Assembly: GCA_963971305.1 (NCBI GenBank)
Contig: OZ020307.1
Span: 50,031,702 to 50,095,701 of the forward strand
DNA length: 64,000 nt
Reading direction: 5' to 3'
Source of the DNA: Arcuatula senhousia
Lineage: Eukaryota; Mollusca; Bivalvia; Mytilida; Mytilidae
This document shows positions 49,401-59,676 of the stretch, one piece after another. Below the pieces are notes generated by a model. It worked only from the letters and a program-made list of their open reading frames with translations, made no database searches and had not been told where the DNA came from. Position 1 is the first letter of the stretch. Each line of letters begins with the position of its first letter. The position numbers and the translations under genes were made by a program.

Positions 49401-51620
49401 TGGAATGGGAGATTGTGCTTTTTGTATTTTTCGTCGAAATCGAACGACCCCTTATAGGTCAAAAAAGGGCCTCAAAATGGCTCCTCGAAACCGTAGTTGA
49501 ATTTTTACCTGGCATTTCTGATCCGGCAGGGGTAGGAAAAATTCCTTTATAGGTAAAGTGCGAATATTTAATACCTTTCATTTAAAAAAAAAAATTTGAA
49601 AATCGGACCTACCGTTTTCAAAATTTTGCAAAAAATCGAAATTTAATTTTTTTGTAAGATTGAGTTATCTTCCTTTGTACAATATATTTTGTAACAGTAT
49701 TGAAAAAAATTCTCAACTTTGTTATTTCTTAATGAAAATTGGTTTACAAGGTAATAGTTTTATGCCGAGTTCATTTTTGGAATCGAAATTTTTTTTTGGC
49801 GGCCATTTTCAAAATGGCGGCTAAAATGGCTGCCATTTTCCCGCCAAAATTTAAACTTGCTCCGATTTTGATGAAAATTGGTATATATGGTAATAGTGGT
49901 ATGGTGAGTTGATTTTTGCCATCAAATTTTTTTTATCGTCAGCCATTTTCAAAATGGCCGCCGTTTCCCGCCAAAATTAAAGTTACTCCGATTTGAACGA
50001 AAATTGGTATATATGGTAATAGTAGTATTGCAAGATGATTTTTGACATCGAAAATTTTCTAATGTCGGCCATTTTCAAAATGGCTGCCATTTTCCCGCCA
50101 AAATTTAAACTTCCTCCGATTTTGATGAAAATTGGTATTTAAGGTAATAGTGGTATAGCAAGTTGAATTTTGACATCAAAATTTTTTTTTCGTCAGCCAT
50201 GTTCAAAATGGCCGCCGTTTCCCGCCAAAATTAAAGTTACTCTGATTTTTATGAAAACTGGTATATAAGGTAATAGTGGTATTGCGAGTTTATTTTTTAC
50301 ATTTAAATTTATTTGTAGTCGGCCATTTTGAAAATGGCCGCCGTTTCCCGCCAAAATTAAACTCACTCCTATTTTGATGAATATTGGGTATATTAAGTGA
50401 TCTCAAATGCCAAGAGACATATTGACAAAGAGGGGTACGTGAGGGGACATATATGTGACTCGCTTGCGATCACAATTAGAACTAGTTATTCTTATTATTA
50501 TTATGTCACTCCACATAGTGGATGTGACATTTTGTTATTCTACGTTTCTTCTTATTATTATGTCACTCCACATCGTGGATGTGACATGTTGTTATTCTAT
50601 GTTTCTTCTTATTATTATTCTTTTTCCAATGAATTTTGTCCAGACTAATGTGAGAAAACTACTGGACCAAAAGGCTTGAAATTTTAAATGAAGATAGACT
50701 TTAATTTGAAATTATACCAAAAAATTTTTTTTGGCGATCAAAGCAGCCATTTTTAAATTATTACGATTTTAAAGTTTAAAAATTCCCATAGGTTTAACAT
50801 TGGCTGGCAGAAAGCCAAGTTGGTATTGATTTTCTCTGTTAACATGCGTCGTCTGCTACAGGTAAATACTGTGTTTTGTCCAAAGCTTTTTGAGAAAACC
50901 ACTAGATTAAATGTTTCAAAATTTATAGTATGATTAGACTATAATATAAAGTTTAATCATTTTTTTTTATAGTTGATTGAAGCAGGCATTTTCAAATTAT
51001 CGCCAATTAAAGATTTTCTGTTTTCCCCATAGGTTTAACATTAACTGGCAACATGCCAAGTTAGTATTGATTTTCTGTCAAGATGCTAGAGTCATTTCTA
51101 TTTATAAACATATCATTATGATGATTCATGGAAAAATTTGATAGGTCAAAGGTAAAGGTCATGATGACATATTGTAATTTATAAAGACAAGTTTGTATTG
51201 ATTTTCTGTCAACATGTGTCATTTCTATTTTTAAACATCATTAGGATGACTCAGGGACAATTTTGTTAGGACAAAAGTAAAGGTCATGATGACATTATGT
51301 AATTCATTGAAGAGCTTATAAAACTATTAACATGACAAGTTTGTATTGATTTTCTGTCAACATGTGTCATCCTGCTGCTGTGATTTCTATTTATAGACCT
51401 TTCATTGAGTAATTTTTAATTATAAATCTTGTGAAAAAATTTTGCTTGAACGAAGGTAAATGTCATGGTGACATATAATAATTCAATGAGGTTATAACAT
51501 GTGCTTGATAAACTTTACACACAAAATGGAGTGACATATGCTATTTCTTGAAATGGCATTTATATCTAGTTATGTCACTCCACATCGTGGATGTGACATG
51601 TTGTTATTCTACGTTTCTTC

Positions 51621-51653
<33 letters not shown>

Positions 51654-54600
51654 CAATGAATTTTGTCCGAACGTTTCTGAGATAACTACTGGACCAAAAG
51701 ACTTGAAATTTAAAATGTACGTAGACTTTAGTTTAAATTTATACCAATAACATTTTTGTCAAAATCAAAGCAGCCATTTTTAAATTATCGCGATTTTAAA
51801 ATTTAAAAATTCCCATAGGGTTAACATTGGCTGGCAGAAAGCCAAGTTGGTATTGATTTTCTCAGTTAACATGCGTCGTCTGCTAGAGGTAAATAATAAG
51901 TTTTGTCCAAAGCTTTATGAGAAAACCACTAGAATTAATGTTTTGAAATTTATGGTATGCTTAGACTATAATTCAAAGTTTTATCAAATTTTTTTTTAAG
52001 TTGATCGAAGCAGGCATTTTCAAATTATCGCCAATTAAAGATTTTCTGTTTTCCCCATAGGATTAACATTGACTGGCAATATGCCAAGTTAGTATTGATT
52101 TTCTGTCAAGATTGAGTCATTTCTATTTATAAACATATCATAAGGATTACTCATGGAAAATTTTGATAGGACAAAGGTAAAGGTCATGATGACATATTGT
52201 AATTCATAAAGACAAGTTTGTATTGATTGTCTGTCAAAATGTGTCATTTCTATTTATAAACATCATTAGGATGACTCATGGATAATTTTGTTAGGACAAA
52301 GGTAAAGGTCATGATGACATTATGGAATTCATTGGAGAGCTTATAAAACTATAACATGACAAGTTTGTATTGATTTTCTGTCAACATGCAGTAATTTCTA
52401 TTTATAAACCATTCATTGATAAATCTATCATAATAATGACTCATGGACAATTTTGCTTGAACAAAGGTAAAGGTCATGATGACATATAGTAATTCAAAGA
52501 GCTTATAACATGTACTTAATAAACTTTACACACAAAGTGGAGTGACATCTGCTATTTCTTGAAATGGCATTTATATCTAGTTATTATTCTGATTTTTCCA
52601 ATGAATTTTGTCCAGACTAATGTGAGAAAACTACTTGACCAAAAGACTTGAAATTTTAAATACACCTAGACTTTAGTTTGAATTTATATCTAAAACTTTT
52701 TTTTTCAAAATCAAAGCAGCCATTTTTAAATTATAGCGATTTTAAAATTTAAAAATTCCCATAGGTTTAACATTGGCTGGCAGAAAGCCAAGTTGGTAAT
52801 GATTTTCTCAGTGAACATGCATCGTCTGCTACAGGTAAATAACGAGTTTTGTCCAAAGCTTTTTGATAAAACCACTGGATTAAATGTTTCAAAATTTATA
52901 GTATGCTTAGACTATAATTTAAAGTTTTATCAAATTTTTTTTCTAGTGGATCGAAGCAGGCATTTTTAAATTATCGCCAATTAAAGATTTTCTGTTTTCC
53001 CCATAGGTTTAACATTAACTGGCAACATGCCAAGTTAGTATTGATTTTCTGTCAAGATGCTAGAGTCATTTCTATTTTTAGACATATCATTATGATGACT
53101 CATGGAAAATTTGATAGGACAAAGATAAAGGTCATGATGACATATTGTAATTTATAAAGACATGTTTGTTCATGTTTGTATTGATTTACTGTCAATATGT
53201 GTCATTTCTATTTATAAACATCATTAGGATGACTCATGGACAATTTTGTTAGGACAAAAAGTAAAAGTCATGATGACATTATGTAATTCATTGAAGAGCT
53301 TATAAAACTATTAACATGACAAGTTTGTATTGATTTTCTGTCAACATGTGTCATCCTGCTGCAGTAATTTCTATCTATAGACCTTTCATTGAGCAATTTT
53401 TAATTATAAATCTTGTGAAAAAATTTTGCTTGAACAAAGGTAAATGTCATGGTGACATAAAACAATTCAATGAGCTTATAACATGTACTTGATAAACTTT
53501 ACACACAAAATGGAGTGACATGTGCTATTTCTTGAAATGGCATTTATATCTAGTTATTATTATTCTTTTTCCAATGAATTTTGTCCAGACTAATGTGAGA
53601 AAACTACTGGACCAAAAGGCTTGAAATGTGGAATGAACCTAGACTTTAATTTGAAATTATACCAAAATTTTTTTTTTGGTGATTAAATCAGCCATTTTTA
53701 AATTATTTCGATTTTAAAATTTAAAAATTCCCATAGGTTTAACATTGGCTGGCAGAAAGCCAAGTTGGTATTGATTTTCTCAGTGAACATGCGTCGTCTG
53801 CTACAGGTAAATAATGAGTTTTGTCCAAAGCTTTTTGATAAAACCACTTGATTAAATGTTTTGAAATTTTAAGTATGCCTAGACTATAATTTAAATTTCT
53901 ATCAATTTTTTTTTCTAGTGGATCGAAGCAGGCATTTTCAAATTATCGCCAATTAAAGATTTTCTGTTTTCCCCATAGGTTTAACATTAACTGGCATCAT
54001 GCCAAGTTAGTATTGATTTTCTGTCAAGATGCTAGAGTCATTTCTATTTATAAACATATCATTATATCATTATGATGACTCATGGAAAATTTTGATAGGT
54101 CAAAGGTAAAGGTCATGATGACATATTGTAATTTATAAAGACAAGTTTGTATTGATTTTCTGTCAACGTGTGTCATTTCTATTTATAAACATCATTAGGA
54201 TGACTCATGGACAATTTTGTTAGGACAAAAGTAAAGGTCATGATGACATTATGTAATTCATTGAAGAGCTTATTAAACTATTAACATGACAAGTTTGTAT
54301 TGATTTTCTGTCAACATGTCATCACGAAGGTAAATGTCATGGTGACATATAATAATTCAATGAGCTTATAACATGTACTTGATAAACTTTACACACAAAG
54401 TGGAGTGACATATGCTATTTCTTGAAATGGCATTTATATCTAGTTATTCTTCTGATTCTTTATCGAGAATTTGTCCTCCCTAATACAAGAAAACGGTTCA
54501 AGGAAATTGAATAACACTTTTTGGATTGGATAGTGGGTCACTCAAAGTTGTGTAATGCACTTTTAAAATTTTCAAGATGGCCGCCGTTTCAAAATGGCGG

Positions 54601-57600
54601 CCGTCGGAAAAAGTGGGCGGAATTTTTTTTTTCATCGGATTGTCTTGAAAATTGGTCATCTGGGTAAAGCGGGTATGCTGAATTCAAATCTGCGACCGGA
54701 TTTGAAATCCGACTTATGGTTTCAAAATGGCGGCCATTTTACTACACCCGCCCCCCCCTAAAAACGTCAACTTTGTCCGATTTCAACGAAATTTGATTTC
54801 TAGACTTACTTTGATGCACTGATTTGAATGGAACTCTATCCAAGGCGATTTTGGGCGACTTGTGTGTTGGCATCCCAACACAATTATACCTAGTTATTAT
54901 TATTATTTCAATTTCCTATTTATAGATCTAAAGTTTGTCCGACATATCTTGAAAAAACGCTTTGGCGAATCAAGATGAAACCTTTTTAGATAGTTAGGGG
55001 GTCACTCATAGATGGGCCATCGACTTTTGAAATTTTCAAGATGGCCGCCATTTCAAAATGGCCGCCTGCGGAAAAAAAGGGCGGACATTTTTTTTTCGTC
55101 GGATCGTCTTGAAAATGGGTTATCTGGGTAAAGTGGGTATGCTGATCATCATGGTGCGACCGGATTTTTTCTACGACCTGCCAATTTTTGGCAATTAGCC
55201 GCCGAAATCGCCAAAAACTCAACTTTGTCAAATATCCAAGAAAATTGTTATTCTAGATAAAATGAGTATGCTGATCACCATTGGGCAAGCAAGGTTCTTC
55301 AATAAGTAACCAATTTTTTGGCAATCTGCCAAAAAATTGGCAATCTGCCAAAAGTCGCACAAAAATTTAATTTGTCCAAATTACATGAAAATTTGTATAC
55401 AATGTAAATTTGATATAAATAGCCTACTGTATGAAGTAAGTTCATATGATGACAATGATGCAGGACTTGCTAGTGAACGGGAGGGGACTTCTTTGTGACT
55501 TGCTTGCTTTGGGAAAACTAGAAAATTCAATTCCCACAGAAATTTCTGAGCATTTGTTAAAACCACTAATACGTGAATTTACAAATATGCATTTTTATTC
55601 TATTAAACTCTATGAATATTGATGCCCAAGAGTTTAATTACTTTCACAGTATTTATACTTACTCTATAAGTTGCCCTTAGATCTATCCAACTGTTCAGAG
55701 CAGCAGGTCTGGCTATCTGTTTCCTTCGAAGCTCATTGAATAAACAAACCCCAAGATCCCAATCTAAAACAAAGAATAGATTTCTTTTACTTTTAATTTA
55801 CAAATAGGTACAGAGAACTATTTGGTGAGTTAGTCCATTTGTAATTTGTGCTCTTAGTATTATATTTTGATATAATCCTTTTTAACTGGGGATTAAACAA
55901 GTGTCCATTGTCCACGAATAGCATATTATTTGTAAAGATATTATCATATGATGTCTTATGAATCATGTTGTATATGTGTACACATAGGTGTGATGTCTAG
56001 AGTAAATTCATGGACTTGATTTGATTGATTGATTGTTGTTAGCTTCATGTCCTGTTGGAAATATTGCAGCCATCATTAGGACACCATTGGAATTTAGATA
56101 TTAAAAATAAATACCCCCCACCCCCCAAAAAAATTAATCAGATAAAATTTATAATAGGAGATGCACATCTACATTATGTCACAAAGATTGTGTGTAGGTT
56201 TCATAAAAATCCATCAAGGGGTTTAGGAGGAGTTGCAGATAAGAGATGGGCACCCCCATGTAGTCGAATGGCTGAGTCCATGTATTGCTATGGCAAACCC
56301 CCAAAATCATTCTGATCAATCTTTCAAATAGTAGGTGCACATCTACATTATGTTACCAAGATTGTGTAAAAGTTTCATGACAATCCATCAAGGGGTTTAG
56401 GATGAGTTGTGGATAAGAGATGGGTACCCCCATGTAGTCGAATGGCTAAGTCCATGTTTTGCTATGGGAAACCCCAAAAATCATTCTGATCAAATTTTAA
56501 AATAGTAGATGCACATCTACATTTTGTAACAACAATTGTGTGTAAGTTTCATGAAAATCCATCAAGAGGTTTAGGAGGAGTTGCGGATAAGAGATGGGTA
56601 CCCCCATGTAGTCAAATGGCTATGTCCATGTTTTGCTTTGGGAAACCCCAACAACCATTCTGATCAAATTTCAAAATAGTAAGTGCACATCTACATTATG
56701 TCACAACAATTGTGTGTAAGTTTCATGAAAATCCATCAAGGGGTTTAGGAGTTGCGGATAAGAGATGGGTACCCCCATGTAGTCGAATGGCTAAGTCCAT
56801 GTTTTGCTATGGGAAATCCCAAAAACCATTCTGAATAAATTTCAAAATAGTAAGTGCACATCTACGTTATGTCACATTAATTGTGTGTAAGTTTCATGAA
56901 AATCCATCAAGGGGTTTAGGAGGAGTTGCGGATAAGAGATGGGTACCCCCATGTAGGCCAATGGCTAAGTCCATCTAAGATGGGTACCCCCATGTAGTCA
57001 ATGGCTAAGTCCATGTTTTGGTATAGGAAACCCCAAAAATCATTCTGATCAAATTTTAAAATAGAAGGTGCACATCTACATTATGTCACAAAGATTGTGT
57101 GTAAGTTTCATGAAAATCCATCAAGGGGTTTAGGAGGAGTTGCGGATAAGAGATGGGTACCCCCATGTAGTCGAATGGCTAAGTCCATGTTTTGCTATGG
57201 GAAACCCCAAAAACCATTCTGATCAAATTTCAAAATAGTAAGTGCACATTTACATTATGTCACAACAATTGTGTGTAAGTTTCATGAAAATCCATCAAGG
57301 GGTTTAGGAGGAGTTGCCGATAAGAGATGGGTACCCCCATGTAGGCGAATGGCTAAGTCCATGTTTTGCTATGGGAAACTCCAAAAATCATTCTGATCAA
57401 ATTTTAAAATAGTAGGTGCATATCTACATTATGTCACAAAAATTGTGTGTTAGTTTCATCAAAATCCATCAAGGGGTTTAGGAGGAGTTGCGCATAAGAG
57501 ATTGGTACCCTGAAGTGTAACGGAAGGACGGACGGACACCCCTATCACTATATACCCCCCACTTTTGAAGTGGGGGTATAGTTATAGAACTAAGAAAAGA

Positions 57601-59676
57601 AATTACAAAATGAAGTTTTGACTTGATGGAAATTTTGAATATTGACTTTTTTATCCATTTCATATTTATTTATATATTTATAGTGTCCATATTTGGCGCT
57701 AAATATTTAACCTCAGTATTAACTTACAACAAGCTTATTGAGATAGTATTAAGTCAATTATCTTTGGTTTTAGAAACATACATGTAAGTCAAAAACAGAA
57801 ATGGTCAGAGTTCATAAAACAGGAAGTAGGTTAAAGACAGACCTAAAACCCCACAGTATGGGACCACAGGATGATGCTGCATACAAAAGATCAAGTCTGT
57901 GATTAGTAGTTGCTGAGAAAACTGGTACAAAAATATTTTCCCCAGCCTGCTCAATTTTTTTTTACCCATACTTCTGAAAATCTGGCAAAGACATGTCATG
58001 ATGTCTTGCCATGTCATATGTTCTTCCTTCTCAATCACTACACCATGAATTTGTGAGGGCTATAATTTCATGATTTTTGTATTTTTAGACCTAAAACAAA
58101 GTCTTTCTTTATCTTTTTGTAAAAGGTACACACCTGACCATGTGACAAAGGTTGCTAAGTGACTAGATGTTGTTTGGGTAAATGATATGCTCTTGGATTC
58201 TTTGAGCATGTCCAACCAGCGAACAAACTTCCTAAGACATATATGAAGTGGGATGCCATTATCAACTTGCTCCTGTAAAAAGAAAATTTAACATTTTACT
58301 TCAAACTTTATTACCAAACTACAGTCGAACCTCGATGTGTCAAACTCGGATTATTCGAATACTCGGTTTACTCGAACTATTTTGAAAGTCCCGGCAAAAT
58401 TTCCGTTAGCCCAATGCATTTTTACCTTTGATTACTCGAACTCTGATAGTTCGAAATCTCGGTTAAGTCGAGGTATTTTGCAGTCCCCACGCTTTGAAAA
58501 TAACAGTAATTAACCCTGATTACTCGAAGCCGACTTTTCAAATTCTTTGATGTCATTTTAATTGATTCGTGACCGCTGTATGGCTTCAAAAGGTGTTAAT
58601 CATGAGTTGTTTATTTGATGATTTGACACATGTGTATTCATGTGTAACTCTTTGATCTGATCACCCAAGCGTTTTAAACATCATGGTAAATTGTGTGTTT
58701 AATCTGAGTAGACGAATTTAATCAGCAAAGCCGGTATTTTAATCATGTTTTAGTTTCAATACATAAATAACAATGATTAATTGATATTATTTAATAAAAT
58801 AAAATAAATCAGCGTCATCTGAAGAAGAAACTCAATTCAACTTCCACCATGATTACTACTGACTTACAACATACGTATTATCTCGTTTCGTAACTGATTT
58901 TGTATTTTCAATGTTTGAATGGTTGATTGCATCATATGATGTTGATTCAAGATTGGAATAAATTTTTAAAACATGTTTTATTTAATAATTTATTTCACAC
59001 AAAGTAATCTCTTGACACAATGACGCGTCTTCAAACACACAAAACACAACAAAATACGAGAAACATCTAGGCATGGAAATGGTACATGAAACGACGTTAG
59101 ATTCTACTTCGAGTTTATTCTTAACTTGGATGAGTCGAACCTCTGATAACTCGAATACTTTTCAATGGTCCCCTCGACTTCGAATTAACGAGGTTCGACT
59201 GTATTAATATCTAAAGATATCAACACATAATATACATGCTTGACTCATGTTTTAATTGAATATGTTTTTATGGCTGTTCAAAATAAATACTTAGTTTCTT
59301 CCATCCCAGAAGGCACTGTTTTTTTTATATTAGATGGTAGGGTTATACTTTAACAAGACTTAGAAGTAAATGCATGACATGTTTGTATCAAAATTTCAAT
59401 ATTTTTTTTCTATAGATGGTGGGTGTAAAAGTATTCTTCTGGGGCATAATATTTTCTGAAACATCCCTTAGGGCTTACATGTAATCATGTAAGCTAGTGA
59501 ATGCTCTCCCCACACTTTTGGTTTACTACTAAATAGATGTTTTAAAACCTGTGTTATTCCCGTTAACTGTTTGCAGAATTCACTAAGTGTTGGCTGTTCT
59601 TGTGGTTGGACATAAAACTGGAATTCACTCTCTACCTTTCCTGTGGTTGTATTCAATAAAACTGCTGGGAATTCAA
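36750..59676 (-). CDS. ERI2: ERI1 exoribonuclease 2 (DEDDh 3'-5' exonuclease with GRF zinc finger), N-terminus outside the window
   Basis: Six exons on the minus strand: 59676-59549, 58272-58134, 55763-55663, 40034-39953, 39531-39443 and 38159-36750. All junctions are GT-AG and all phases join, giving about 648 residues. EFPAVLLNTTTG, then CKQLTGITQ|EQVDNGIPLHICL, then TFVTWSDWDLGVCL (ExoII, with its Asp) and SWIDLRATYR|KFYSRKPNGL lead to HSGLHDSRNTA. That last segment holds the ExoIII His and Asp, completing the DEDDh pattern apart from ExoI. The ExoI exon (DFEST-type) was not found up to 64000. The last exon encodes a Ser/Thr/Pro/Lys-rich linker and near its end a GRF zinc finger, CKCGKRSKRRTAQTPGPNLG..FFTCG..CGFFKWE, as in animal ERI2. 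ERI-family nucleases trim RNA 3' ends; ERI2's own substrates are poorly defined. The intron 55662-40035 (15.6 kb) is almost wholly a nested transposon stack. Confidence 0.93.
38770..39334 (-). mobile_element. Family AGC element, degenerate, in an ERI2 intron
   Basis: Keeps 'gggcaataactcctac', 'gttttattttagccaaggcagccatg' split blocks and, at 39290-39330, a decayed 'agctcacatgacccttcaggttaggaaatct' end (cited in parts). The microsatellite and 3' hairpin are lost. Confidence 0.6.
40710..42749 (+). mobile_element. Family A element, copy A1 (split by A2)
   Basis: 5' palindrome ATGTCACTCCACATC/GTGGATGTGACAT at 40710-40737. The body resumes at 41784. The end has GTGGAGTGACAT, a hairpin and tail CTAGTT at 42744-42749. 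Confidence 0.8.
40767..41783 (+). mobile_element. Family A element, copy A2 (complete, about 1.0 kb)
   Basis: 5' palindrome at 40767. The body starts 'ccaatgaattttgtccgaac' (about 40827). It contains several short units with 'caagtttgtattgattttct' and 'aaaggtcatgatgacat'. The inverted arm GTGGAGTGACAT is at 41738-41749, hairpin ATGCTATTTC/GAAATGGCAT at 41750-41771, tail TTATATCTAGTT. No coding capacity. Confidence 0.85.
42870..43406 (+). mobile_element. Family B element, copy B3 (complete, 537 bp)
   Basis: 5' palindrome AAGTCGCCCAAAAC..TTTGGGAGACTT at 42870-42899, then a common leader (ttgtttttgcaccgtttc), an ATT tract and the body. The end has GGGCGACTT at 43363-43371, hairpin TGTGTTGG/CCAACACA and tail CTAGTT. 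No coding capacity. Confidence 0.85.
43413..44916 (+). mobile_element. Family C element, copy C2 (complete, about 1.5 kb)
   Basis: 5' palindrome at 43413-43442, leader 'ttgtttttgctcggtttc', a long ATT tract (43461-43496), then the body with tandem 125-bp 'gatgaaaattggtatataag' units. The end has GAGGGGACAT, a hairpin and tail AACTAGTT. Confidence 0.85.
46094..46616 (+). mobile_element. Family B element, copy B4 (complete, 523 bp)
   Basis: 5' palindrome at 46094-46123; 3' arm, hairpin and CTAGTT at 46611-46616. Confidence 0.85.
47645..48156 (+). mobile_element. Family B element, copy B6 (complete, 512 bp)
   Basis: 5' palindrome at 47645; arm, hairpin and CTAGTT at 48151-48156. Confidence 0.85.
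48181..49302 (+). mobile_element. Family C element, copy C4 (complete, about 1.1 kb)
   Basis: 5' palindrome at 48181-48210; tail CTAGTT at 49297-49302. It has fewer internal 125-bp units than C2. Confidence 0.85.
50560..51571 (+). mobile_element. Family A element, copy A4 (complete)
   Basis: 5' palindrome at 50560; tail CTAGTT at 51566-51571. Confidence 0.85.
51572..52582 (+). mobile_element. Family A element, copy A5 (complete)
   Basis: 5' palindrome at 51572, directly abutting the CTAGTT of A4 with no ATT spacer; tail CTAGTT at 52577-52582. Confidence 0.85.
53556..54455 (+). mobile_element. Family A element, copy A6 (body and 3' end only)
   Basis: The body starts 'ctttttccaatgaatttt' and the tail CTAGTT is at 54450-54455. 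No free 5' palindrome is available for it, so it is the one unbalanced member. It also lacks part of the 3' internal units (a shorter stretch near 54310-54330). Confidence 0.7.
55522..55662 (-). other. Remainder of the ERI2 intron beyond the nested stack
   Basis: Unique AT-rich DNA ending at the donor GTAAGT (55662-55657, minus strand). Confidence 0.7.
56040..57582 (-). mobile_element. Tandem-unit element with a TATACCCCC palindromic end, HINE-like, in an ERI2 intron
   Basis: About eight units of about 172 bp ('tgggtacccccatgtagtcg', 'aaaatccatcaaggggttta') end at 57550-57580 with the palindrome TATACCCCC..GGGGGTATA, preceded by a GGACGGACGGAC tract. An inverted match to the arm (ATACCCCCCA) is at 56111-56120. 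One unit near 56950-57000 carries a 37-bp internal duplication. The 3' hairpin and tail are not resolved. Confidence 0.6.
57785..57960. repeat. Single 'aaacaggaagtag' unit in an ERI2 intron
   Basis: One copy of the 170-bp unit that forms the arrays at 35087-36072 and 4600-5050 ('aaacaggaagtagg', 'gttgctgagaaa'). Confidence 0.6.
58322..59201. mobile_element. Pogo/Tigger-type MITE (Tc1/mariner superfamily), in an ERI2 intron
   Basis: TIRs CAGTCGAACCTCGAT (58322) and ATTAACGAGGTTCGACTG (to 59201) are flanked by a TA duplication (58320-58321 and 59202-59203). Subterminal 'cggattattcgaatactcgg' type repeats (TCGAA every few bases) are seen at both ends. The 880 bp have no transposase frame, so it is non-autonomous. 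Confidence 0.9.

Larger units (their letters stand above)
47591..50487 (+). mobile_element. Family C element, copy C3 (split)
   Basis: 5' palindrome at 47591-47620. The body resumes at 49303 ('tttttctcggtattctgg') and ends CTAGTT at 50482-50487. Confidence 0.8.
50503..53555 (+). mobile_element. Family A element, copy A3 (split; pairing of ends ambiguous)
   Basis: 5' palindrome at 50503-50530. Bodies resume at 52583 (end 53555) and 53556 (end 54455). Either could belong to this 5' end because one A 5' end is missing. Confidence 0.6.
47525..54895 (+). mobile_element. Family B element, copy B5 (split)
   Basis: 5' palindrome at 47525-47554. The body resumes at 54456 ('cttctgattctttatcg') and ends CTAGTT at 54890-54895. 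It encloses C3, B6, C4 and A3-A6. Confidence 0.7.
40595..55521 (+). mobile_element. Nested stack of 17 HINE-like elements; outermost host is a family D element
   Basis: D's 5' palindrome AAGTCCCCGACCAC..GTGTCGGAGGACTT is at 40595-40625. Its body resumes at 54896. Its inverted arm GAGGGGACTT lies at 55481-55490, followed by a weak hairpin and tail AAAACTAG (to 55521). Without insertions D would be about 0.7 kb. Everything between 40653 and 54895 consists of A, B and C elements inserted inside each other. The whole stack sits in one ERI2 intron, antisense to the gene by the element polarity used here. Confidence 0.8.
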
